A DNA stretch of 64,000 nt from Nymphaea colorata (GCF_008831285.2 NC_045144.1:24755716-24819715); one strand, 5' to 3'. Numbered from the stretch's first letter, positions 27,338 through 39,100 are shown. The notes: generated by a model not told the origin, from the sequence alone. Numbers and translations: made by a program.

Positions 27338-27536
27338 TGAATGATTTAGTGGATGGAAATCATAAGCTTGTATGAAAATAAATTAAATCAAGTAATTCAT
27401 TTATTATGTTATAGTTTATATAATGTATTTCACTTGTTATTACTTTTATAATGAATGATTTAAATGATTGAAATCGAAGTTTTTATGGATATAAATGAGA
27501 TTTATACATTGCTTTATAGTTACATCTATATTGAAC
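27338..27536 (+). repeat. Left copy of two-monomer duplication flanking the island
   Basis: This stretch runs from TGAATGATTTAGTGG (m5/m6) to CTATATTGAAC (m7) and is repeated at 29980-30180 on the other side of the island. Both copies share the uncommon changes ATTAAATC and GATTGAAATCG followed by AAGTTTTTATGG, where most copies have ATTAGATTC and GATTAAAATCAGAAGTTTATATGG. The left copy lacks one C and one G relative to the right copy. Confidence 0.85.
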
Positions 27537-27690
27537 TGTAAGCCCACGATTTCTCTCCTTATCCTTTCCAACTATCAAGCTTATCAAAGGGAGAGATCTG
27601 TGGAAAAGATAGGATAAGGCATATGTAACCACATTTTACAGCAAGGACTTTTCTGTTATCGCAGGCTTAGAGGAGCTCGTCCAACATTAG

Positions 27691-27710
27691 AAAGAAAGAG
27701 AGAGAGAGAA
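27691..27710. repeat. GA-rich microsatellite
   Basis: An AAAG run merges into (AG)5-6. On the minus strand it is a CT-rich tract of the kind common in plant leaders and LTRs. Confidence 0.8.
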
Positions 27711-28041
27711 CGAGTGAGAAACGTTTTCCTTTTTGCTCTCTTCTTGGAACTGAGGCTCGTGGCTGCGGGAAGAGAACCAGAAGCAGGGGTTGCTGTAGGA
27801 AGTTGCTACAAAGTTCAAAGGTATGGGGATTTTCGATCATGAATGGAGCATGAAGCCTGTATATTTTGAGTTTGTATAGATACATATACATGTAGAATGA
27901 ATCCAAGCATGAGGTTCTAGATTCCCGTTCTGCTTATGTTTTACTCGGATTTTCTGTATTACGCTATGGGTGTTCATCCGTGAGAAACCAAACTACATTC
28001 AATCCTAAAAAAAAAGCAGAGCATGCTTATCTGATATAAAA

Positions 28042-28051
28042 ACACACACAC
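28042..28051. repeat. Short (AC)5 tract
   Basis: A simple dinucleotide run flanked by A-rich sequence, just downstream of a TATAAAA-like box. It has no assigned role. Confidence 0.7.
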
Positions 28052-28073
28052 AAAAAAATGGGGTACGGTCTTT

Positions 28074-28107
28074 ACTGAGGGGTTTCGACTGAAACCCCCG
28101 TTCAGTC
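28074..28107. repeat. Inverted repeat within island
   Basis: GGGGTTTC (28079-28086) and GAAACCCC (28091-28098) pair perfectly around GACT. The flanks ACTGA and TCAGT extend the stem imperfectly. It marks the boundary between AT-rich sequence to the left and a GC-rich pocket to the right. Confidence 0.7.
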
Positions 28108-28620
28108 ATCCCTCCCGTGAAGAACGAGGCCTCGATTTCCTTTTTCTTCTGCCACGGACGCCGACAGCAGGGGCGTTTTCTTCAATCTTCTTGTTGCTGG
28201 AGAGCTCCAAGAGAAGGGAACACCGTGATGGTTGTAACAGAAGCGGTTTGGGGAAAACAGTAACCCTCCATCGTTCCTCCTTCCCTGCCGGTTCCTCCAC
28301 ACGTCGCAAGGCAGAGATGAAAAACGGTAGCAGCAGAGGAGGCAGCGGCGGCTAAGAGGGTCGGACGGTCGATTGGAAGCAGCGCACGAAGAACCCTAGC
28401 GTCAGGGCAGGGGAGGAAGACAATCTCCTCCTCTCTGGTTCGTTCCCTTTGAGGACGACGAAAGCTTCACCGTCGAGCAAACCATGCGAGGAAGGAGCCT
28501 TGGCGCGAGACAGAGAGATCTCTCTCTGGTTTTGGTCATGGAAGCAAGGTGGAGACTCCACCACCGGACGAATACGAAGACGAGGAAGAGGCGCTCGTGA
28601 GGAGAGAGAAAACGTAGGCG
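28100..28620 (-). other. GC-rich pocket, leader-like on the minus strand; no domain recognised
   Basis: This is the most GC-rich part of the left half, unlike anything in the surrounding satellite. Read on the minus strand it lies downstream of a TATA-like box at 28650-28656. It begins with a CT-rich tract around 28598-28612 and contains GCTAGGGTTCTTC (28390s), a motif familiar from plant 5' leaders. Minus-strand frames at 28352-28564 (70 codons), 28106-28309 and 28102-28302 overlap one another, are Ser/Arg/Pro-rich and match no family I know. It may be a 5' leader of a retroelement or of a gene fragment. Confidence 0.4.
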
Positions 28621-28660
28621 TGAAATGAAGAAAAACGAGCGTGGGCCAAATTTATATCAA
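28590..28660 (-). promoter_or_regulatory. Possible core promoter on the minus strand
   Basis: The minus strand reads ATATAAATTT (TATAAAT at 28650-28656). About 40-55 bp further on comes TTTTCTCTCTCCTC (near 28598-28612), a pyrimidine patch of the type seen around plant transcription starts. GC-rich leader-like sequence follows. This is a composition and spacing argument only. Confidence 0.35.
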
Positions 28661-28970
28661 TGATGAAAAATTACAAAGCGGGTCCACCTAATTAGCATAA
28701 TTTACGAATAAGCTGTTATAAATTTTAGAACACAATGCCGCAACGTTTTGCTGAAAACCTCTTCAAAAGAGGTTTGTGAGAGAAATTTCAGTAAAAACCG
28801 GGGTTTAATGTGAAATCACGTTTTGGTACCCTCTCAGTTTCTTAAATTGTCAAAAGGGGGTTTTCTTATATTTGTATGTAATTTCGAAGGAAAAACGTAA
28901 TGTTATACATTATTGCTCTGTGGTACCTTTTGGGTTATTTAAATTTCAGGAGAAGGCTATTGAACTATCT
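28620..28970. other. Island, AT-rich central section
   Basis: This is unique sequence without coding potential. It contains a perfect 9-bp stem with a 3-nt loop, AAACCTCTT/AAGAGGTTT at 28755-28775. On the minus strand it reads GAGGGTACCAAAACGTGATTTC, broken here only to point out the GGTACC and AAAACGTGA blocks, which resemble upstream parts of plant gypsy LTRs. The resemblance is from general familiarity and needs a database search. Confidence 0.45.
28755..28775. repeat. Perfect 9-bp inverted repeat with 3-nt loop
   Basis: AAACCTCTT at 28755-28763, loop CAA, AAGAGGTTT at 28767-28775. It lies in AT-rich sequence, with no adjacent T-run that would suggest a terminator. Confidence 0.75.
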
Positions 28971-29011
28971 TGTTTTGAAATAGTGATTATTGTTTTTGAA
29001 ATAGTGATTAT
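28971..29011 (+). repeat. 20/21-bp tandem duplication
   Basis: TGTTTTGAAATAGTGATTAT (28971-28990) is followed directly by a copy with one extra T (28991-29011). It lies inside the island in a weak frame and looks like a replication-slippage duplication. Confidence 0.85.
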
Positions 29012-29550
29012 TGTGTTAATTTTAAACGTGATGTGTTTTGCGTTATGGCATTACTACTAGACTTTGCTTCGTTGTCATTGAATTGAATTAGAAATGTCTT
29101 GTTGTTTCTGTCCGAGAAACCGAGCCTGAGGGCGGTTTCTGTGAGAGGTACTAGACGATGTCTAGCATTGAGAACCCTCACTTTTGAAATTCGAAGGTGA
29201 AACGTGGACTTTGTGCGATGGTTTATGCGAGTGCGAGCTTTCTGTTTTGCCCAGTGTTTGGTTTTGTCCCGGGAGGTAGTGGTCACACTTCTCTGGCTGT
29301 ACTGGAGGCCCACAGGGTATTGGGCGGCACAAGGGCCCGGGTACTGCTGCTGTGTTGGAGAGAGCCATCTCCTGGTCCTCAAACCGGGTTCCTAGAGGGC
29401 CATGCTGCTGCAGCGGCGATCTGGGATATCTCAGGAGGCTTCACTTCAGGTACCCTCGATCCGTTGGATCGCCTGGTGAAGAGATGTTCTGTTCTGCCCG
29501 TGAGTGCCCACGGGGATTTCTGTTGCTCGGCACGATGACCTTGACATTGT
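29012..29550 (+). other. Island, GC-rich right-centre section; no gene recognised
   Basis: This mixed then GC-rich sequence contains several overlapping short frames on both strands. The longest are plus 29197-29538 (113 codons) and minus 29008-29382 (124 codons). They overlap antiparallel, neither shows a domain, and neither is plainly favoured by composition. A short palindrome CGATCC-GTT-GGATCG lies at 29457-29471, and TTTCTGTCCGAGAAA near 29105-29119. In a plant LTR this position would correspond to transcribed leader or intron sequence, but that is inference. Confidence 0.4.
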
Positions 29551-29974
29551 CAGAGGACCATGGTTGGAAGCCTACGAAATTTTGGGAGGTTGTGCACACC
29601 TCGTTTTGTTGTTGAACATGTGACGTTACTCTAATATGTGTTAAGATTTGAAGATATTTGTTTTACAAAAAACCAGATATTATTTTGATGGGCCATGTTC
29701 CACACATGGCTGGATTTTCTCATACTCAGAGGAATTCTGACCCTTCTTTCTATCTACAGGTAGTCCTTGATAGATTTTGGCTTTGGAGCGACGACCTCAG
29801 TCTTGTGATAGACGGGCATTGGCATTCTGGCACTGCGTCGGTTTTGGAGATTTGTGGTTATTTTTGTTTGGGTCCAGTATTTTATTATCGAAATAAAACA
29901 ATGTCTTCTGTCCTGGTCATGACTCAATATTGCTTCCGCTATATTATATAAATGAAAGAAAATTTTTGGTGTCA
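29551..29974 (+). other. Island right end: LTR 3'-end-like sequence
   Basis: A T-rich stretch is followed by the acceptor-like TTTCTATCTACAG (ending 29759). A Trp/Gly-codon-rich short segment and AATAAA (29892-29897) then precede a terminal TTTTTGGTGTCA (29963-29974). A spliced-leader acceptor followed by a poly(A) signal close to a CA terminus is the layout seen in several plant Ty3/gypsy LTRs read on the plus strand. The satellite resumes after AAAA at 29978. A plus-strand frame (29658-29951, 97 codons) crosses this region but resembles no protein I know. Confidence 0.4.
29892..29897 (+). promoter_or_regulatory. Canonical poly(A) signal hexamer
   Basis: AATAAA about 80 bp before the right edge of the island. 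The hexamer is exact, but its function depends on the island being transcribed on the plus strand. Confidence 0.4.
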
Positions 29975-29979
29975 AAAAT

Positions 29980-30180
29980 TGAATGATTTAGTGGATGGAA
30001 ATCATAAGCTTGTATGAAAATAAATTAAATCCAAGTAATTCATTTATTATGTTATAGTTTATATAATGTATTTCACTTGTTATTACTTTTATAATGAATG
30101 ATTTAAATGATTGAAATCGGAAGTTTTTATGGATATAAATGAGATTTATACATTGCTTTATAGTTACATCTATATTGAAC
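29980..30180 (+). repeat. Right copy of two-monomer duplication flanking the island
   Basis: This copy matches 27338-27536 over its whole length, including GATTGAAATCGGAAG and ATTAAATCCAAG. It continues into the normal m7/m8 sequence (GATCTAAGGG) that the left copy lacks. The island therefore sits between the end of one two-monomer copy and the start of another, with the array register stepping back by two monomers (about 197 bp). Confidence 0.85.
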
Positions 30181-33100
30181 GATCTAAGGGATTGAAATAA
30201 CAAGTTCGTAACAATACGAGTGGTATTTAAGTTATTCATTTGATTAATCATGCTTAATTTAATGTGCCTAACTTGTTGTTACATCCATATTGAATGAATT
30301 AGTGTATTGAAATCACAATTTTGTAAGAAAATGAATGAGATTCGATTGATTCACCTTTTGCCCTGTAGTTAAGCTAATGTGTTTTGTTAGTTATTACATC
30401 TATAATGACGGATTTCAATGATCGAAATCACAAGTTCGTATGGAGACAAATGGGAACAATGCATTACTTTTATCCCTTGTGGTCACTACAAGGAGTTGAA
30501 CTTGTCACATTTATAGTGAACGATTTAAAGAATTGAAATCACAAGTTCGTATCAATGCGTGCAAGATTTAAGTGATTCATTTGATCACGTATAATCAATT
30601 AAATGTGGTTAACTTGTTGTCACATCCATATTGAATGATTTGGGAATTGAAATCACAAGTTCGTATGAAAATAAATGAGATTCAATTTATTCATTTGATC
30701 TCTTATAGTTAATCTAATGCGTTTCATTTGCTATTACGTCTATAATGAATGATTTATACGATTAAAATCACAAGTTTATATGGATAAAAATGGGATCTAT
30801 GCATTACTTTGATCCCTTGTAGTTTGTCTAATGAGTTGAGTTTGTTGTTACATCTATAGTAACGATCTAAACAATTGAATTGACAAGTTCGTAACAATGT
30901 TAATCATTTAAGAGATTCATTTAATGACGCATTTACAATTAAATGTGCCTACCTTTTTGTAACATCCATATTGAATGATTTAGTGGATGGAAATCATAAG
31001 CTTGTATGAAAATAAATTAGATTCAAGTAATTCATTTATTATGTTATAGTTTATATAATGTATTTCACTTGTTACTACTTTTATAATGAATGATTTAAAT
31101 GATTAAAATCAGAAGTTTATATGGATATAATTGAGATTTATACATTACTTTATAGTTACATCTATATTGAACGATCTAAGGGATTGAAATAACAAGTTCG
31201 TAACAATACGAGTGGTATTTAAGTTATTATTTGATTACGCATGCTTAATTTAATGTGCCTAACTTATTGTTACATCCTTATTGAATGAATTAGTGTATTA
31301 AATCACAATTTTGTAAGAAAATGAATGAGATTTGAGTGATTCATCTTTTGCCCTGTAGTTAACCTAATGTGTTTTGCCTGTTATTACATCTATAATGAAG
31401 GATTTCAATGATCGAAAGCACAAGTTCGTATGGAGACAAATGGACAATGCATTACTTTTATCCCTTGTGTTCACTACAAGGAGTTGAACTTGTAACATTT
31501 ATAGTGAACGATTTAAAGTATTGAAATCACAAGTTCGTTTCAATGCGAGCAAGATTTAAGTGATTCATTTGATCATGCATAATCAATTAAACGTGCTCAA
31601 CTTGTTGCCACATCGATATTGAATGATTTGGGAATTGGAATCACAAGTTGAAAGTAAATGAGATTCAGTTTATTCATTTGATCTCTTATAGTTAATCTAA
31701 TGTGTTTCATTTGTTATTACGTCCATAATGAATGATTTAAACGTTTAAAATCACAAGTTTATATGGATAAAAATGGGATCTATGTATTACTTTGATCCCC
31801 TTTAGTTTGTCTAGTGAGATGAGTTTGTTGTTACATCTATAGTAACGATCTAATCAATTGAATTCACAAGTTCATAACAATGTTAATGATTTAAGAGATT
31901 CATTTGATGATGCATTTGTAATTAAATGTGCATAACTTGTTGTTACATCCATACTGAATGATTTAGTGGATGGAAATCATAAGCTTGTATGAAAATAAAT
32001 TAGATTCAAGTAATTCATTTATTATGTTATAGTTTATATAATGTATTTCACTTGTTATTACTTTTATAATGAATGATTTAAATGATTAAATCAGAAGTTT
32101 TATGGATATAAATGAGATTTATACATTGCTTTATAGTTACATCTATATTGAACGATCTAAGGGATTGAAATAACAAGTTCGTAACAATACGAGTGGTATT
32201 TAAGTTATTCATTTGATTACGCATGCTTAATTTAATGTGCCTAACTTGTTGTTACATCCATATTGAATGAATTAGTGTATTGAAATCACAATTTTGTAAG
32301 AAAATGAATGAGATTCGAGTGATTCACCTTTTGCCCTGTAGTTAACTAATGTGTTTTGTTAGTTATTACATCTATAATGACGGATTTCAATGATCGAAAT
32401 CACAAGTTCGTATGGAGACAAATGGGAACAATGCATTACTTTTATCCCTTGTGGTCACTACAAGGAGTTGAACTTGTAACATTTATAGTGAACGATTTAA
32501 AGGATTGAAATCACAAGTTCGTATCATGCGTGCAAGATTTAAGTGATTCATTTGATCAGCATAATCAATTAAACGTGCTAACTTGTTGTCACATCCATAT
32601 TGAATGATTTGGGAATTGAAATCACAAGTTCGTATGAAATAAATGAGATTCATTTATTCATTTGATCTCTTATAGTTAATCTAATGCGTTTCATTTGCTA
32701 TTACGTCATAATGAATGATTTAACGTTAAAATCACAAGTTTATATGGATAAAAATGGGATCTATGCATTACTTTGATCCCTTTAGTTTGTCTATGAGTTG
32801 AGTTTGTTGTTACATCTATAGTAACGATCTAATCAATTGAATTGACAAGTTCGTAACAATGTTAATCATTTAAGAGATTCATTTGATGATGCATTTTAAT
32901 TAAATGTGCTAACTTTTGTTACATCCATACTGAATGATTTAGTGGATGGAAATCATAAGCTTGTATGAAAATAAATTAGATTCAAGTAATTCATTTATTA
33001 TGTTATAGTTTATATAATGTATTTCACTTGTTATTACTTTTATAATGAATGATTTAAATGATTAAAATCAGAAGTTTATATGGATATAATGAGATTTATA

Positions 33101-36100
33101 CATTACTTTATAGTTACATCTATATTGAACGATCTAAGGGATTGAAATAACAAGTTCGTAACAATACGAGTGGTATTTAAGTTATTCATTTGATTACGCA
33201 TGCTTAATTTAATGTGCCTAACTTGTTGTTACATCCATATTGAATGAATTAGTGTATTGAAATCACAATTTTGTAAGAAAATGAATGAGATTCGAGTGAT
33301 TCACCTTTTGCCCTGTAGTTAACTAATGTGTTTTGTTAGTTATTACATCTATAATGACGGATTTCAATGATCGAAATCACAAGTTCGTATGGAGACAAAT
33401 GGGAACAATGCATTACTTTTATCCCTTGTGGTCACTACAAGGAGTTGAACTTGTCACATTTATAGTGAACGATTTAAAGAATTGAAATCACAAGTTCGTA
33501 TCAATGCGTGCAAGATTTAAGTGATTCATTTGATCAGCATAATCAATTAAATGTGCTTAACTTGTTGCACATCCATATTGAATGATTTGGGAATTGAAAT
33601 CACAAGTTCGTATGAAATAAATGAGATTCAATTTATTCATTTGATCTCTTATAGTTAATCTAATGCGTTTCATTTGCTATTACGTCATAATGAATGATTT
33701 AAACGATTAAAATCACAAGTTTATATGGATAAAAATGGGATCTATGCATTACTTTGATCCCTTGTAGTTTGTCTATGAGTTGAGTTTGTTGTTACATCTA
33801 TAGTAACGATCTAAACAATTGAATTGACAAGTTCGTAACAATGTTAATCATTTAAGAGATTCATTTGATGATGCATTTACAATTAAATGTGCCTACTTTT
33901 GTACATCCATATTGAATGATTTAGTGGATGGAAATCATAAGCTTGTATGAAAATAAATTAGATTCAAGTAATTCATTTATTATGTTATAGTTTATATAAT
34001 GTATTTCACTTGTTATACTTTTATAATGAATGATTTAAATGATTAAAATCAGAAGTTTATATGGATATAATGAGATTTATACATTACTTTATAGTTACAT
34101 CTATATTGAACGATCTAAGGGATTGAAATAACAAGTTCGTAACAATACGAGTGGTATTTAAGTTATTCATTTGATTACGCATGCTTAATTTAATGTGCCT
34201 AACTTATTGTTACATCCTTATTGAATGAATTAGTGTATTGAAATCACAATTTTGTAAGAAAATGAATGAGATTTGAGTGATTCATCTTTTGCCCTGTAGT
34301 TAACCTAATGTGTTTTGCTGTTATTACATCTATAATGAAGGATTTCAATGATCGAAAGCACAAGTTCGTATGGAGACAAATGGACAATGCATTACTTTTA
34401 TCCCTTGTGTTCACTACAAGGAGTTGAACTTGTAACATTTATAGTGAACGATTTAAAGTATTGAAATCACAAGTTCGTTTCAATGCGAGCAAGATTTAAG
34501 TGATTCATTTGATCATGCATAATCAATTAAACGTGCTCAACTTGTTGCCACATCGATATTGAATGATTTGGGAATTGGAATCACAAGTTGAAAGTAAATG
34601 AGATTCAGTTTATTCATTTGATCTCTTATAGTTAATCTAATGTGTTTCATTTGTTATTACGTCCATAATGAATGATTTAAACGTTTAAAATCACAAGTTT
34701 ATATGGATAAAAATGGGATCTATGTATTACTTTGATCCCCTTTAGTTTGTCTAGTGAGATGAGTTTGTTGTTACATCTATAGTAACGATCTAATCAATTG
34801 AATTCACAAGTTCATAACAATGTTAATGATTTAAGAGATTCATTTGATGATGCATTTGTAATTAAATGTGCATAACTTGTTGTTACATCCATACTGAATG
34901 ATTTAGTGGATGGAAATCATAAGCTTGTATGAAAATAAATTAGATTCAAGTAATTCATTTATTATGTTATAGTTTATATAATGTATTTCACTTGTTATTA
35001 CTTTTATAATGAATGATTTAAATGATTAAAATCAGAAGTTTATATGGATATAAATGAGATTTATACATTGCTTTATAGTTACATCTATATTGAACGATCT
35101 AAGGGATTGAAATAACAAGTTCGTAACAATACGAGTGGTATTTAAGTTATTCATTTGATTACGCATGCTAATTTAATGTGCCTAACTTGTTGTTACATCC
35201 ATATTGAATGAATTAGTGTATTGAAATCACAATTTTGTAAGAAAATGAATGAGATTCGAGTGATTCACCTTTTGCCCTGTAGTTAACTAATGTGTTTTGT
35301 TAGTTATTACATCTATAATGACGGATTTCAATGATCGAAATCACAAGTTCGTATGGAGACAAATGGGAACAATGCATTACTTTTATCCCTTGTGTCACTA
35401 CAAGGAGTTGAACTTGTACATTTATAGTGAACGATTTAAAGTATTGAAATCACAAGTTCGTATCAATGCGAGCAAGATTTAAGTGATTCATTTGATCATG
35501 CATAATCAATTAAACGTGCTCAACTTGTTGCACATCCATATTGAATGATTTGGGAATTGGAATCACAAGTTGAAAGTAAATGAGATTCAATTTATTCATT
35601 TGATCTCTTATAGTTAATCTAATGTGTTTCATTTGTTATTACGTCCATAATGAATGATTTAAACGTTTAAAATCACAAGTTTATATGGATAAAAATGGGA
35701 TCTATGTATTACTTTGATCCCTTTAGTTTGTCTAGTGAGTTGAGTTTGTTGTTACATCTATAGTAACGATCTAATCAATTGAATTCACAAGTTCATAACA
35801 ATGTTAATGATTTAAGAGATTCATTTGATGATGCATTTAATTAAATGTGCTAACTTGTTGTTACATCCATACTGAATGATTTAGTGGATGGAAATCATAA
35901 GCTTGTATGAAAATAAATTAGATTCAAGTAATTCATTTATTATGTTATAGTTTATATAATGTATTTCACTTGTTATTACTTTTATAATGAATGATTTAAA
36001 TGATTAAAATCAGAAGTTTATATGGATATAATGAGATTTATACATTACTTTATAGTTACATCTATATTGAACGATCTAAGGGATTGAAATAACAAGTTCG

Positions 36101-39100
36101 TAACAATACGAGTGGTATTTAAGTTATTCATTTGATTACGCATGCTTAATTTAATGTGCCTAACTTGTTGTTACATCCATATTGAATGAATTAGTGTATT
36201 GAAATCACAATTTTGTAAGAAAATGAATGAGATTGAGTGATTCATCTTTTGCCCTGTAGTTAACTAATGTGTTTTGTTGTTATTACATCTATAATGAAGG
36301 ATTTCAATGATCGAAAGCACAAGTTCGTATGGAGACAAATGGACAATGCATTACTTTTATCCTTGTGTCACTACAAGGAGTTGAACTTGTAACATTTATA
36401 GTGAACGATTTAAAGTATTGAAATCACAAGTTCGTTCAATGCGAGCAAGATTTAAGTGATTCATTTGATCATGCATAATCAATTAAACGTGCTCAACTTG
36501 TTGCCACATCGATATTGAATGATTTGGGAATTGGAATCACAAGTTGAAAGTAAATGAGATTCAGTTTATTCATTTGATCTCTTATAGTTAATCTAATGTG
36601 TTTCATTTGTTATTACGTCCATAATGAATGATTTAAACGTTTAAAATCACAAGTTTATATGGATAAAAATGGGATCTATGTATTACTTTGATCCCCTTTA
36701 GTTTGTCTAGTGAGATGAGTTTGTTGTTACATCTATAGTAACGATCTAATCAATTGAATTCACAAGTTCATAACAATGTTAATGATTTAAGAGATTCATT
36801 TGATGATGCATTTGTAATTAAATGTGCATAACTTGTTGTTACATCCATACTGAATGATTTAGTGGATGGAAATCATAAGCTTGTATGAAAATAAATTAGA
36901 TTCAAGTAATTCATTTATTATGTTATAGTTTATATAATGTATTTCACTTGTTATTACTTTTATAATGAATGATTTAAATGATTAAAATCAGAAGTTTATA
37001 TGGATATAAATGAGATTTATACATTGCTTTATAGTTACATCTATATTGAACGATCTAAGGGATTGAAATAACAAGTTCGTAACAATACGAGTGGTATTTA
37101 AGTTATTCATTTGATTACGCATGCTAATTAATGTGCCTAACTTGTTGTTACATCCATATTGAATGAATTAGTGTATTGAAATCACAATTTTGTAAGAAAA
37201 TGAATGAGATTCGAGTGATTCACCTTTTGCCCTGTAGTTAACTAATGTGTTTTGTTAGTTATTACATCTATAATGACGGATTTCAATGATCGAAATCACA
37301 AGTTCGTATGGAGACAAATGGGAACAATGCATTACTTTTATCCTTGTGGTCACTACAAGGAGTTGAACTTGTAACATTTATAGTGAACGATTTAAAGGAT
37401 TGAAATCACAAGTTCGTATCAATGCGTGCAAGATTTAAGTGATTCATTTGATCATGCATAATCAATTAAACGTGCTTAACTTGTTGTCACATCCATATTG
37501 AATGATTTGGGAATTGAAATCACAAGTTGAAAATAAATGAGATTCAATTTATTCATTTGATCTCTTATAGTTAATCTAATGCGTTTCATTTGCTATTACG
37601 TCATAATGAATGATTTAAACGATTAAAATCACAAGTTTATATGGATAAAAATGGGATCTATGTATTACTTTGATCCCTTGTAGTTTGTCTAATGAGTTGA
37701 GTTTGTTGTTACATCTATAGTAACGATCTAAACAATTGAATTGACAAGTTCGTAACAATGTTAATGATTTAAGAGATTCATTTGATGATGCATTTAATTA
37801 AATGTGCCTACTTTTGTACATCCATATGAATGATTTAGTGGATGGAAATCATAAGCTTGTATGAAAATAAATTAGATTCAAGTAATTCATTTATTATGTT
37901 ATAGTTTATATAATGTATTTCACTTGTTATACTTTTATAATGAATGATTTAAATGATTAAAATCAGAAGTTTATATGGATATAATTGAGATTTATACATT
38001 ACTTTATAGTTACATCTATATTGAACGATCTAAGGGATTGAAATAACAAGTTCGTAACAATACGAGTGGTATTTAAGTTATTCATTTGATTACGCATGCT
38101 TAATTTAATGTGCCTAACTTTTGTTACATCCTATTGAATGAATTAGTGTATTGAAATCACAATTTTGTAAGAAAATGAATGAGATTTGAGTGATTCATCT
38201 TTTGCCCTGTAGTTAACCTAATGTGTTTTGCTGTTATTACATCTATAATGAAGGATTTCAATGATCGAAAGCACAAGTTCGTATGGAGACAAATGGACAA
38301 TGCATTACTTTTATCCCTTGTGTTCACTACAAGGAGTTGAACTTGTAACATTTATAGTGAACGATTTAAAGTATTGAAATCACAAGTTCGTTTCAATGCG
38401 AGCAAGATTTAAGTGATTCATTTGATCATGCATAATCAATTAAACGTGCTCAACTTGTTGCCACATCGATATTGAATGATTTGGGAATTGGAATCACAAG
38501 TTGAAAGTAAATGAGATTCAGTTTATTCATTTGATCTCTTATAGTTAATCTAATGTGTTTCATTTGTTATTACGTCCATAATGAATGATTTAAACGTTTA
38601 AAATCACAAGTTTATATGGATAAAAATGGGATCTATGTATTACTTTGATCCCCTTTAGTTTGTCTAGTGAGATGAGTTTGTTGTTACATCTATAGTAACG
38701 ATCTAATCAATTGAATTCACAAGTTCATAACAATGTTAATGATTTAAGAGATTCATTTGATGATGCATTTGTAATTAAATGTGCATAACTTGTTGTTACA
38801 TCCATACTGAATGATTTAGTGGATGGAAATCATAAGCTTGTATGAAAATAAATTAGATTCAAGTAATTCATTTATTATGTTATAGTTTATATAATGTATT
38901 TCACTTGTTATTACTTTTATAATGAATGATTTAAATGATTAAAATCAGAAGTTTATATGGATATAAATGAGATTTATACATTGCTTTATAGTTACATCTA
39001 TATTGAACGATCTAAGGGATTGAAATAACAAGTTCGTAACAATACGAGTGGTATTTAAGTTATTCATTTGATTACGCATGCTAATTTAATGTGCCTAACT

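Larger units (their letters stand above)
8664..27536 (+). repeat. Satellite array, segment 2
   Basis: This segment is a continuous array of about 19 HORs. The landmark occurs near 9359, 10350, 11336, 12313, 13301, 14287, 15270, 16251, 17230, 18134, 18872, 19854, 20846, 21830, 22819, 23793, 24775, 25745 and 26731. Clean type A units include 9359, 12313, 19854, 21830 and 25745. Clean type B units include 10350, 14287, 20846 and 26731. Units near 11336, 16251, 22819 and 24775 are mixed and carry many one-base losses. Two units are shortened by internal deletions near 17846 and 18664. The segment ends at the island in monomer m7 after CTATATTGAAC. No gene is present. Confidence 0.97.
27537..28100. 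other. Island, left section: no gene recognised
   Basis: This is unique sequence of mixed composition. It holds a GA-rich microsatellite at 27691-27710, an exon-donor-like AAAGGTATGG on the plus strand near 27817, an A9 run at 28007-28015, a TATAAAA-like box near 28035 and a short (AC)5 tract at 28042-28051. The longest minus-strand frame (27667-27906, 79 codons) has low-complexity composition and no recognisable domain, so I do not call it. Confidence 0.7.
27537..29974 (+). mobile_element. 2.44-kb non-satellite island; candidate solo LTR of a plant Ty3/gypsy element (uncertain)
   Basis: The satellite stops abruptly after CTATATTGAAC and unrelated, higher-GC sequence runs until satellite resumes at TTGAATGATTTAG. 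The left edge begins TGTAAGCCCAC and the right edge reads TTTTTGGTGTCA, consistent with the TG...CA ends of an LTR. The size also fits a long plant chromovirus-type LTR. An acceptor-like TTTCTATCTACAG and an AATAAA lie near the right end. Against this, there is no clean 5-bp target duplication and no gag, protease, reverse transcriptase, integrase, primer-binding site or polypurine tract. The left half also looks promoter-like on the minus strand. Alternatives are a truncated LTR, a non-coding gene fragment, or two joined pieces. The presence of an island is certain; its identity is not. Confidence 0.4.

Noticed and set aside
28102-28564. Minus-strand frames of 66-70 codons in the GC-rich pocket
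   Set aside because: Several overlapping frames are open because GC-rich sequence has few stops. They have Ser/Arg/Pro-rich composition and no domain. A small upstream frame in a leader cannot be excluded but is not shown.
29008-29538. Antiparallel overlapping frames of 124 (minus) and 113 (plus) codons in the island
   Set aside because: They overlap on opposite strands, show no family motif, and lie in sequence that could be LTR leader. At most one could be real and neither is supported.
27537-29974. Complete autonomous retrotransposon
   Set aside because: The island is too short, and no gag, protease, reverse transcriptase, RNase H or integrase sequence is visible in any frame.
29658-29975. 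Plus-strand (97 codons) and minus-strand (73 codons) frames near the right end of the island
   Set aside because: They overlap on opposite strands with no recognisable domain, and they cross an acceptor-like site and an AATAAA.
34244-34438. Minus-strand frame of 64-69 codons repeated at 34244, 38157, 60439 and 63284
   Set aside because: The same monomers m9/m1 read backwards. It is identical between copies only because the satellite is, and it has no start context, domain or promoter.
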